DNA from: an uncultured Tessaracoccus sp.
GTDB lineage: Bacteria; Actinomycetota; Actinomycetes; Propionibacteriales; Propionibacteriaceae
Direction of reading: 5' to 3'
Assembly (NCBI RefSeq): GCF_947255005.1
Contig: NZ_CAMYFI010000068.1
Location: forward strand, 1-12,072
DNA length: 12,072 nt
Shown: positions 1-7,359 of the stretch, one piece after another
Numbering within the stretch: the stretch's first letter is position 1
Layout: every line of letters starts with the position of its first letter
The notes under the pieces: generated by a model
Seen by the model: the letters and a program-made list of their open reading frames with translations, nothing else
Database searches by the model: none
What the model was told of the DNA's origin: nothing
Position numbers and translations under genes: made by a program

Positions 1-564
1 TGGCACGTCGTGACCGTCACCGGCCAGTACACCGGCGAGACGTTCCAGGTGCGCTACCGCAACCAAGACGGCCCGGGCACCGAGGTCGTCTCCCCCATGC
101 GCGCCACCGACGGGCGCACGGTGCTCATCGACCGCGGGTTCATTCCGCGCCCCAACGGCCAGCCCGACCCGGAGCCTCCGCCACCGCCAGACGGGGAAGT
201 CACCGTCAAGGGCTACGTGCAGCGCAACGAGCGCGGCAAGGACGAGGCCGTGATGCCGCACGAGTACAAGGTGCGGCTCATCAACTCGGACAAGATTGGC
301 GAGTCGCTCGGCGTCGAGCTCGTCAACGGGTATGTGGCCGCGTTCGAATCCAGCCCGACCGACCACGCGTCGCTACAACCTATCGCGTTACCCAGCCTCG
401 ACGAGGGCCCGCACCAGGGCTACGCGTGGCAGTGGTTTTCGTTCGCGGTGATCGCAGGGGTTGGCGTGATCGTGCTCATCCGCGCCGACATCCGCGACTA
501 CCGCAAGGCTCAACGCAAGAAGGCGAAGCGCACGCGGCAAGTTGGTGCGCCGGCGCAGCAATGA
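1..564 (+). CDS. SURF1 family cytochrome oxidase assembly protein (5'-truncated)
   Basis: The reading frame is open from the first base, so the start codon and N-terminal membrane helix lie outside the window; 187 residues are visible. SURF1 proteins are membrane-anchored factors that help assemble heme-copper cytochrome c oxidase, probably at heme a insertion. Family signs seen here are the RVLVRNR-like stretch (visible residues 17-21), the VLIDRGFIP block (41-49) and the C-terminal YAWQWFSFA segment leading into one hydrophobic helix (about 144-161). A basic tail (about 165-180) follows, as expected for a cytoplasmic end. A proline-rich loop with five consecutive prolines (59-63) interrupts the domain. 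The stop overlaps the next gene's ATG (ATGA, 561-564), which suggests co-translation. The family call rests on remembered motifs; the enzyme context (ctaC/ctaD) is not visible. Confidence 0.82.
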   Translation, partial: WHVVTVTGQYTGETFQVRYRNQDGPGTEVVSPMRATDGRTVLIDRGFIPRPNGQPDPEPPPPPDGEVTVKGYVQRNERGKDEAVMPHEYKVRLINSDKIGESLGVELVNGYVAAFESSPTDHASLQPIALPSLDEGPHQGYAWQWFSFAVIAGVGVIVLIRADIRDYRKAQRKKAKRTRQVGAPAQQ

Positions 565-1343
565 CGGCGTTGGGGACGGTGGCGTCGTGGCTACGGTGCC
601 CGGTGTGCGCCGGTTCCATGGCCCTCGACGAGCGCTCGCTGCGCTGCGATCACGGCCACGTTTTCGACGTGGCGAGGCAGGGTTACGTAAACTTGCTCGG
701 CCATGGCGCTCCCCAGCACGCTGATTCTGCGGAGATGGTGGCCGCTCGCCAGCGTTTCTTGCACGCCGGCTGGTACTCCCCCATCGCGGATGCGGTGCGC
801 GAGGCCTTGTCAGACGCCGATTCTGTCGTGGAGGTGGGGGCTGGGCCCGGCTACTACCTGGCACACGCGCTGCGCGAGGGCGCGACGGGGCTCGCCACCG
901 ACATCTCGGTGCCAGCGTGCCGGCGGGCGGCCAAGGTGGATGCGCGCGTGGCGGCGGTCGTCGCCGACACGTGGGCGGGTCTGCCGCTGCGGGACGCCTG
1001 CGTCGATGCAGTGCTGTGCGTCTTCGCCCCGCGCAACATGTCGGAGTTCCAGCGGGTGCTCAGCCCAGGCGGGCGGGTGTGCATCGTCGTGCCCAACAAG
1101 GGCCACCTGGCGGAGCTGCGTGCCGCGGAGGGTCTGCTCAACATCGACGGCGATAAGGCCGAGCGCCTCACGGCGTCGTTGACAGATGCGACGACCACCC
1201 GCCTGCGCTTCCCGCTCGATCTGGACACGCAAGCCGCGACGGATCTCGTCGGGATGGGGCCGAATGCGTTTCACCAACGCCGGGCGGCGGCCGCCTGCAT
1301 CACTACCGTCGACGTGAGTGTCGTCGTCGGCAGCTACCAGTAG
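561..1343 (+). CDS. rlmA: RlmA-family 23S rRNA (guanine-N1)-methyltransferase
   Basis: A 260-residue SAM-dependent methyltransferase. An N-terminal zinc-ribbon CPVC...C...H (Cys13, Cys16, Cys29, His33; spacing CX2C-X12-CX3H) is the RlmA hallmark. It is followed by SAM motif I VVEVGAGPGYY (89-99), an acidic motif II area (LATDIS, 111-116) and the FAPRN motif (155-159). The MGPNAFH segment (232-238) matches the C-terminal region of the family. RlmA enzymes methylate N1 of G745 (Gram-negative type) or G748 (Gram-positive type, TlrB-like) in helix 35 of 23S rRNA, at the peptide exit tunnel. The G748 type is expected here from lineage, an inference. The frame extends upstream to a GTG at 426, but ATG 561 is chosen because the protein then begins right before the zinc motif and the ATGA overlap with SURF1 is typical of translational coupling. 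No clear Shine-Dalgarno sequence precedes it. Confidence 0.83.
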   Translation: MTALGTVASWLRCPVCAGSMALDERSLRCDHGHVFDVARQGYVNLLGHGAPQHADSAEMVAARQRFLHAGWYSPIADAVREALSDADSVVEVGAGPGYYLAHALREGATGLATDISVPACRRAAKVDARVAAVVADTWAGLPLRDACVDAVLCVFAPRNMSEFQRVLSPGGRVCIVVPNKGHLAELRAAEGLLNIDGDKAERLTASLTDATTTRLRFPLDLDTQAATDLVGMGPNAFHQRRAAAACITTVDVSVVVGSYQ

Positions 1344-1354
1344 ACGTCCCGACC

Positions 1355-1368
1355 ATCAGTTATCTGAT
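1355..1368. repeat. Small dyad ATCAG-TTAT-CTGAT upstream of the symporter gene
   Basis: Five-base perfect inverted arms around a TTAT centre, AT-rich against the GC-rich background, lying 40-54 bases before the symporter start. It could be a regulator site or a weak hairpin after rlmA. The arms are short enough to arise by chance. Confidence 0.25.
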
Positions 1369-1383
1369 TGCTCGCCCGCGCTC

Positions 1384-1397
1384 AAGGCGCGAGCCTT
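1384..1397. promoter_or_regulatory. Operator-like dyad AAGGC-GCGA-GCCTT at the symporter promoter
   Basis: The 14-base near-palindrome has five-base arms and a central CpG, a feature common in LacI-family operators. Its last base is the first base of the -10-like box TACGCT, so a bound repressor would block RNA polymerase. As RNA it would form a five-pair stem with a GCGA (GNRA-type) tetraloop, but no T-run follows, so it is a poor terminator candidate for rlmA. The LacI link is inference; no regulator gene is in the window. Confidence 0.35.
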
Positions 1398-1402
1398 ACG
1401 CT
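1397..1402 (+). promoter_or_regulatory. -10-like box TACGCT for a leaderless symporter transcript
   Basis: It matches the actinobacterial -10 pattern TANNNT and ends exactly six bases before the GTG at 1409, where there is no Shine-Dalgarno sequence. That geometry would place the transcription start at the start codon. No convincing -35 element is seen at the usual 16-19 base spacing. Confidence 0.4.
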
Positions 1403-1408
1403 GAGACG

Positions 1409-2764
1409 GTGGCAGCTCTCACCTACGGATTGGGCACGCTCGGCCGCGACATGGTCGCCGGCATGGTGAGCATGTTCCTCATGTTCTACCTCACCGATGT
1501 GCTGGGCGTCGGTGGCCAGACGCTCGTCGTCGTCACCGGCGTGATGGTGTTCATGCGCGTCTTTGACGCCGTGAACGACCCCTTCATGGGCTGGATCGTC
1601 GACAACACCCACACCCGTTGGGGGAAGTTCAAGCCGTGGATGGCGATCGGCACCGCGTGCTGGGCCGTCACGAGCATCCTGATGTTCACCGATTTCTGGC
1701 TAGACGGCTGGCGGTTCGTCGTCGTGTTCACGCTGGTGTACGTCACCTTCGAGATCGCGTACACCATCAACGACATCTCCTATTGGGGCATGCTCCCCTC
1801 GCTCACGCGAGATCAGAAGCAGCGCGAGCGCATCGGCATGGTGGCGCGCGTGTGCGCGAATATCGGCCTGTTCGCTGTGGTCGTCGGGATTGTGCCCATC
1901 ACGAAGGCAATGGAACCGGCGGTGGGCGGACCGAGCCAGGCGTGGTTCTGGTTCGCCGTAATCCTCGCGGGCATCATGGTGGTGTTCCAGCTGCTGCCGA
2001 TCTGCCTCTCCAAAGAGCAGGTGCACACTGGCAACGAAGCGACAACGCTGCGCGGCTTGTGGCAGGCCATCGCGAGCAACGATCAGCTGATGTGGACCAC
2101 CTTGGGAATGGTGCTGTTCATGACCGGCTACACCACGACAACCTCACTCGCGCTCTACTACTTCAAATACGTGTTTGGCGACGAGAACACGTACTCGGTG
2201 TTCGCCGCGCTCCTGGGCGTCACGCAAATCGTGGCATTGCTACTGTTTCCCGTTGTCGCACGCTACGTCCGACGGTTTACGATCCATCTGGGCGCGACGA
2301 TCATCATGGCCGTGGGATACGTCGTGTTTCTCGCGACGGGTACCTCGCTGCTGGGCGTGGGAGTGGCCGGTGTGCTCCTCTTTGCGGGGCAGGCGCCGAT
2401 TCAGTTGCTCATGGTGATGTTCATCGCGGACAGCGCCGAGTACGGGCAGTGGAAGTTCAAGCGTCGCAACGAAGCGGTCACCTTCGCCCTCCAGCCGTTC
2501 ATCTACAAGTTCTCAAATGCGTTGGCGACGGCTTTCGTCGGCATCACGGTGATGCTGAGCGGCATCGCGGATGCCGGCGCTCTCGGAGAATCCGGTATCG
2601 AAGAGTCGGGGAAGACGGTGGTGCGCATTGCCATGTTCGGCCTCCCCGCGGTGCTGGTGGTGGTGAGCTGGGCGGTGTTGCGCGCCAAGTATCGTCTTGA
2701 CGAGGCCACCTACCAGGGCATCGTCGACGAACTTCGGGAGCGAGAACAATCCACGGATGCCTAG
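1409..2764 (+). CDS. GPH family sugar:cation symporter (MelB/XylP-like MFS)
   Basis: A 451-residue membrane protein of about 12 hydrophobic segments, the usual size for the glycoside-pentoside-hexuronide:cation symporters. Family motifs are TYGLGTLGRDMV (5-16), the cation-site loop RVFDAVNDPFMGWIVD (50-65) followed by TRWGKFKPW (69-77), NDISYWGMLP (121-130), and the C-half motif DSAEYGQWKFKRRNE (341-355). Asp53 and Asp57 align with MelB Asp55 and Asp59, and Asp122 probably with Asp124, so coupling to Na+ or H+ is expected. Substrate cannot be read from sequence. The adjacent GH13 alpha-glucosidase, nine bases downstream, suggests an alpha-glucoside or isomalto-oligosaccharide. GTG 1409 is the first usable start in the frame; it gives a slightly short N-terminus, but the TANNNT box six bases upstream supports it. 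Confidence 0.87.
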   Translation: MAALTYGLGTLGRDMVAGMVSMFLMFYLTDVLGVGGQTLVVVTGVMVFMRVFDAVNDPFMGWIVDNTHTRWGKFKPWMAIGTACWAVTSILMFTDFWLDGWRFVVVFTLVYVTFEIAYTINDISYWGMLPSLTRDQKQRERIGMVARVCANIGLFAVVVGIVPITKAMEPAVGGPSQAWFWFAVILAGIMVVFQLLPICLSKEQVHTGNEATTLRGLWQAIASNDQLMWTTLGMVLFMTGYTTTTSLALYYFKYVFGDENTYSVFAALLGVTQIVALLLFPVVARYVRRFTIHLGATIIMAVGYVVFLATGTSLLGVGVAGVLLFAGQAPIQLLMVMFIADSAEYGQWKFKRRNEAVTFALQPFIYKFSNALATAFVGITVMLSGIADAGALGESGIEESGKTVVRIAMFGLPAVLVVVSWAVLRAKYRLDEATYQGIVDELREREQSTDA

Positions 2765-2767
2765 ACT
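2762..2767 (+). promoter_or_regulatory. -10-like box TAGACT before the GH13 gene
   Basis: A TANNNT match that includes the TAG stop codon of the symporter gene and ends six bases before the glucosidase ATG. The glucosidase has no Shine-Dalgarno sequence, so a second, leaderless transcript from this site is possible in addition to read-through from the symporter gene. No good -35 is seen. Confidence 0.3.
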
Positions 2768-2773
2768 GACACC

Positions 2774-4672
2774 ATGAGCGGTGCCCCCTTCACCAGGAAG
2801 ACCAAACTCCGCGACTTTCTGCGCCATCCTCTGGCCAGCGACGTAGCGGACAAGCTCACCCTCTACACCGGGGCTCCGACGTGGTTGCGTGGTGCGCTCG
2901 GGCCACTCCGGCTGAGCACGGTCGACCGCCTTGCGGGGCTCGCCGGCGGCAAGGGGCTCGTCGACCAATTCATCAACGTGTGCAACTCCATCGACGGCAC
3001 CTTGACGCACGAAGGCCCCGACGAGCACCCGTGGTGGCGCAGCGCGGTGTTCTACCAGATTTATCCCCGCAGCTTCTGCGACTCGGACGGCGACGGCATC
3101 GGCGACATCCGGGGCATCATCAATAGGCTCGACTACCTCCAAGACCTCGGCGTCGACTGCCTGTGGCTCTCCCCCATTTTCGCCTCCCCTAATCGCGATA
3201 TGGGCTACGACATCAGCGACTACCGCGCGATCATGGACGAGATGGGCACCCTCGATGAGGTCGACGAACTCATCGCGCAATGCCACGCGCGCGGCATGCG
3301 CATCATCCTTGACCTCGTCGTCAACCACACCAGTTCTGAGCACGCCTGGTTCCAGCAGGCCCTCGCCGATCCGAAGGGGCAGTACGGCGACTACTACTGC
3401 TTCGTCAAAGGCGCACCCGATACACCACCGACGAACTGGCAGTCATTCTTCTCCGGCTCGACGTGGCGCTGGCTGCCGGAGCAGGGCGTCTGGGTGCTCC
3501 ACCTCTTCGACGAGCACCAGCCAGATCTCAACTGGGACAGCCCTGAGGTGCGCCGGGAAGTGGCCGAGCTTGTGCGCTGGTGGCTCGACCGCGGCGTCGA
3601 CGGATTCCGCATGGACGTCATCAACTACATCTCGAAACCCGCCGAGCTCACCGACGGGCATCCCCTCGTCGGGGAGCTGCTCGATTTTGCCGGCATCGAG
3701 CACTACTTCTACGGCCCGCGCCTCGACGAGTACCTCGCCGAGCTGCGTCGCGAGGGCTTTACGCGCCCCGACGGCACCACCGCCGTCATGATTGGCGAGA
3801 CCCCAGGCATCGGCATTCAAACTGGGCGTCTGCTCAGCAGCTGGTCGCGCCAAGAGATGGACCTCATCTTCAACTTCGACGGGCTGGAAACGCCTGGGCA
3901 CCTGCGCTGGGACTCCTACACCTACGACCTTAACTACCTGGCGCGGTTTTGGAGCCACTACAACACGCAGCTCGGGGAGGGCGACTGGGTGGCGCTCTTC
4001 GTCGAGAATCACGATAACCCTCGCATGGTCAGCAAGGTCTGCCCCGACGCAGAACGTGACCCCGCGCTTCGACGCAAGGTGGCGAAACTCATAGCGGCGA
4101 TGCAGCTCACCATGCGGGGTACGCCGTTCATCTTCCAGGGCCAGGAGCTCGGCAAGGTGAACGAGCCGTTCACCGGACCGTCGGATGTGCGGGATGTGGA
4201 ATCCACGAATCGTTACGCGGCGCTCAAAGGCAAGGGGCTCAGCGATGCTGAGGCGTGGGCACAGATCATCGCGGGCTCACGAGACCACGCCCGCACGCCG
4301 ATGCGCTGGACGGAAAGCCAGGACGATAGTCGAGCATGGCTGCCGGGGCTTGAGCGCGAACCAGGATTCTCCGCGGAGACGCAGCAGGCCGACCCCCGAT
4401 CGGTATGGCGCTGGTATCGCACTTTGCTGCAGCTTCGTCGGGAGCATTCGGCGCTGGCAACCGGGCGGCTCGAGGTGGTGCATCATCGCAAGGACGTATT
4501 CTGCTTCGTGCGTCGCGACGACGCGTCAAGCTGGTTGATTGAGCTCAACCTGGGCAGGAAACACCGTCGGCGTCCGACGGCGACGGGCAACCCCAAGCCT
4601 GTCATTGGAACCCGCGGGGCGACGATGGCTCCCTGGTCGGTGACCATCAGCCAGCTGGACGCTACAGGCTGA
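2774..4672 (+). CDS. GH13 alpha-glucosidase, probable oligo-1,6-glucosidase type, with N-terminal extension
   Basis: A 632-residue glycoside hydrolase family 13 enzyme without a signal peptide, so cytoplasmic. The catalytic domain starts at WWRSAVFYQIYPRSF (87-101) and has the calcium loop DSDGDGIGD (103-111), region I DLVVNH (180-185), region II GFRMDVIN (277-284) with nucleophile Asp281, region III IGETPG with acid/base Glu342, and region IV FVENHDNPR (409-417) with Asp414. Val282 directly after the nucleophile is the residue typical of alpha-1,6-acting members (oligo-1,6-glucosidase, dextran glucosidase, also trehalose-6-phosphate hydrolase), whereas alpha-1,4 enzymes usually carry Ala or Thr. 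Residues about 545-625 form the C-terminal beta domain, which seems short. About 85 residues precede the usual start of the family; they look helical. Placement after a GPH symporter fits intracellular cleavage of an imported oligosaccharide. The exact substrate is inference. Confidence 0.9.
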   Translation: MSGAPFTRKTKLRDFLRHPLASDVADKLTLYTGAPTWLRGALGPLRLSTVDRLAGLAGGKGLVDQFINVCNSIDGTLTHEGPDEHPWWRSAVFYQIYPRSFCDSDGDGIGDIRGIINRLDYLQDLGVDCLWLSPIFASPNRDMGYDISDYRAIMDEMGTLDEVDELIAQCHARGMRIILDLVVNHTSSEHAWFQQALADPKGQYGDYYCFVKGAPDTPPTNWQSFFSGSTWRWLPEQGVWVLHLFDEHQPDLNWDSPEVRREVAELVRWWLDRGVDGFRMDVINYISKPAELTDGHPLVGELLDFAGIEHYFYGPRLDEYLAELRREGFTRPDGTTAVMIGETPGIGIQTGRLLSSWSRQEMDLIFNFDGLETPGHLRWDSYTYDLNYLARFWSHYNTQLGEGDWVALFVENHDNPRMVSKVCPDAERDPALRRKVAKLIAAMQLTMRGTPFIFQGQELGKVNEPFTGPSDVRDVESTNRYAALKGKGLSDAEAWAQIIAGSRDHARTPMRWTESQDDSRAWLPGLEREPGFSAETQQADPRSVWRWYRTLLQLRREHSALATGRLEVVHHRKDVFCFVRRDDASSWLIELNLGRKHRRRPTATGNPKPVIGTRGATMAPWSVTISQLDATG

Positions 4673-4686
4673 GCGCCAGCGCGAGG

Positions 4687-5145
4687 TCACACGCAGACGC
4701 TACGTTTGCCGGCGGGCAGCGTGTAGGTGTCGCCTGTCGAGGCTGGAGATTGTGGGCCAAAGGTGCGCATTTCGGCTGCCGCATAGATGAGCACGCACGT
4801 GCCCTTGGTGCGCGTGGCGGCGACGGCAGCGTGGTACTCGTATTCGCCGTGGTCGATGGCTGCGGTACCGTCGTCGGCCACGATCATGGCGATGCGGGGT
4901 ATCGAGTTGGCTCCGCCGAGGCTCAGCACGCACGTTGTGCCGCCGGAGGCCTCAGATTGGTACACCTCGACGCGCAGCACACCCGAATCCGTGGTGGCCT
5001 GTAGGTCGTCGCGGTCAACGAGCGGGATCGTTGCGACGAGATCGCCGTAGCAGTGTTCGACGACGTGCGCCGCGGCCTGCGCGGGAACGGTGGCGCCCGC
5101 CAGCAGCAGTGCTGAGCCGAGGAGCGCGTTGCGAAGGCGGTGCAT
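4687..5145 (-). CDS. Small secreted four-cysteine protein, function unknown
   Basis: I do not recognise this family. From ATG 5145 the protein has 152 residues. It begins with a classical signal peptide: a short basic start (MHRLRN), a hydrophobic core and an AQA|AA cleavage site near residue 24. The mature part of about 128 residues has four cysteines (residues 32, 72, 117 and 151 of this start), consistent with two disulfides. Alternating hydrophobic strands suggest a small beta-rich extracellular domain. No membrane anchor, lipobox or sorting signal is seen. The frame also has a GTG at 5184, which would add 13 residues before the signal peptide, so ATG 5145 is preferred. No Shine-Dalgarno sequence is clear, but a TANNNT box ends six bases upstream. 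It converges on the glucosidase gene with only 14 bases between the stops. The reading frame, signal peptide and cysteine pattern support a real gene. Confidence 0.68.
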   Translation of the reverse strand: MHRLRNALLGSALLLAGATVPAQAAAHVVEHCYGDLVATIPLVDRDDLQATTDSGVLRVEVYQSEASGGTTCVLSLGGANSIPRIAMIVADDGTAAIDHGEYEYHAAVAATRTKGTCVLIYAAAEMRTFGPQSPASTGDTYTLPAGKRSVCV

Positions 5146-5179
5146 TGCTTCATGGTATCGCCCCCCCGTGAAGCAATGC
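5142..5179. repeat. Perfect 11-bp inverted repeat over the start of the secreted-protein gene
   Basis: GCATTGCTTCA (5142-5152) and TGAAGCAATGC (5169-5179) are exact reverse complements with a 16-base spacer. After one mismatch, two more G-C pairs can form. One arm contains the ATG of the secreted-protein gene (5145-5143) and the GAAG just before it; the spacer holds a run of seven G on the minus strand. It may be an operator dyad over the -10 region, an RNA hairpin hiding the start codon, or a terminator stem for the upstream ABC-F gene. No T-run follows on either strand. Confidence 0.7.
5152..5157 (-). promoter_or_regulatory. -10-like box TACCAT for the secreted-protein gene
   Basis: A TANNNT match on the minus strand, six bases before ATG 5145, within the 5142-5179 inverted repeat. 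It would give a leaderless transcript. No -35 match at good spacing is obvious, so this remains tentative. Confidence 0.3.
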
Positions 5180-5191
5180 CGCACCGAGCGC

Positions 5192-5206
5192 TCAGGTTCC
5201 CCCTGA
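5192..5206 (-). terminator. Weak hairpin TCAGG-N5-CCTGA after the ABC-F gene
   Basis: A five-pair stem 32-46 bases beyond the ABC-F stop codon on the minus strand, next to the palindrome GAGCGCTC (5186-5193). It could contribute to ending the ABC-F transcript. No T-run follows, and the stem is short, so the call is weak. Confidence 0.2.
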
Positions 5207-5237
5207 CTGCCAGCTGATCGTCGGGGCGGACGCGCGG

Positions 5238-6836
<1,599 letters not shown>

Positions 6837-6844
6837 GGTTGGCT

Positions 6845-6875
6845 AGTGTACGCGCCTTGGCAGCGCGACGGGCAA
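6845..6875 (-). promoter_or_regulatory. Probable promoter of the ABC-F gene, leaderless
   Basis: On the minus strand TACACT (6850-6845) matches TANNNT and is followed by eight bases and then the GTG start, with no Shine-Dalgarno sequence. A possible -35 TTGCCC (6875-6870) lies 19 bases upstream of the -10. The position just after the suf terminator-like stem supports a promoter here. Confidence 0.45.
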
Positions 6876-6890
6876 CGTCGGGAAGGCCGG

Positions 6891-6943
6891 ACAAGCAACA
6901 AAGTGTGAGATCTGTTACGGGAAAGCGCAACAAATCTCACACT
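6891..6943 (-). terminator. Stem-loop with T-rich tail ending the suf operon
   Basis: AGTGTGAGATCTGTT (6902-6916) and AACAAATCTCACACT (6929-6943) are inverted arms of 15 bases with one mismatch and a 12-base loop. Read on the minus strand, the stem is followed by a T-rich stretch TTGTTGCTTGT (6901-6891), as in an intrinsic terminator. On the plus strand no T-run follows. The position, 42 bases after the sufT stop and before the ABC-F promoter, fits termination of the suf transcript. A regulator-binding dyad is the alternative. Confidence 0.65.
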
Positions 6944-6945
6944 GT

Positions 6946-6971
6946 GCGGTGTCTCGCGACGAGAACCCCGC
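6946..6971 (-). repeat. Second small hairpin between sufT and the terminator
   Basis: TCTCG-CGA-CGAGA (6952-6964) is a perfect five-pair stem with a three-base loop. After a bulge and a mismatch, GCGG (6946-6949) can pair with CCGC (6968-6971). It sits between the sufT stop (6985) and the larger terminator stem and may protect the suf 3' end or help termination. Confidence 0.3.
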
Positions 6972-6984
6972 CAACTGGGCAGGA

Positions 6985-7359
6985 TCAGATGCTGAAGCCG
7001 ATGGCGCGCAGCTGCTCGCGGCCATCGTCGCTAATCATCTCGAGCGTCCACGGCGGCAGCCACACCCAGTTGATGGTCACCGAGTTGGCGAGCCCGTCGA
7101 GCACGTACTTCGTGTCGTACTCGATCTTGTCGGTGAGCGGGCACGTCGGCGAGGTGAGCGTCATATCGAGCGTGACGTTGGCTTCGTCGTCGATAGTGAC
7201 CCCATACAGGAGCCCCAGGTCGACGATGTTGACCATCAGCTCTGGGTCGACGACGTCGCGCATAGCCTCTTCGATGTCTTCCACCGTGGGTTTCGCCGAC
7301 GGCTGGTTCACGTCGGGCAGCTCGTCCTTGACGAGGTCGCTTGGGCGAGGTTCGGTCAT
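6985..7359 (-). CDS. sufT: SufT / MIP18 (DUF59) family Fe-S maturation protein
   Basis: A 124-residue protein of the MIP18/DUF59 family, also called PaaD-like. Conserved elements are the DPE motif (38-40) in RDVVDPELMVNIVDLGLLY, the TSPTCPL motif with Cys73 (69-75), and the C-terminal WLPPWTLEMISDDGREQL region (100-117). Homologues such as bacterial SufT and eukaryotic CIA2 act as accessory factors for delivering or maturing Fe-S clusters on target proteins. As last gene of the suf operon its role is expected there. The frame stays open upstream, but ATG 7359 is supported by AAGGAG (7370-7365) five bases before it and by the TGATG overlap with the sufU stop. Confidence 0.87.
   Translation of the reverse strand: MTEPRPSDLVKDELPDVNQPSAKPTVEDIEEAMRDVVDPELMVNIVDLGLLYGVTIDDEANVTLDMTLTSPTCPLTDKIEYDTKYVLDGLANSVTINWVWLPPWTLEMISDDGREQLRAIGFSI

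Noticed and set aside
426..560. Upstream extension of the RlmA frame to a GTG at 426
   Set aside because: It lies entirely within the SURF1 coding region, reads as Arg-rich shadow sequence, and would put 45 odd residues ahead of the zinc motif that normally sits at the N-terminus.
1618..2700. Alternative plus-strand frame of 360 codons inside the symporter gene
   Set aside because: Composition is Arg/His-rich without hydrophobic segments, while the overlapping symporter frame has clear family motifs along its length.
5142..5179. Inverted repeat as the end of an insertion sequence or an attachment site
   Set aside because: The arms are only 16 bases apart with no transposase or integrase gene and no flanking target duplication; a regulatory or hairpin role fits better.
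5146..5184. GTG 5184 as start of the secreted-protein gene
   Set aside because: It would place 13 residues, including a cysteine and a histidine, before the signal peptide; ATG 5145 begins exactly at the basic n-region. Kept only as an alternative.
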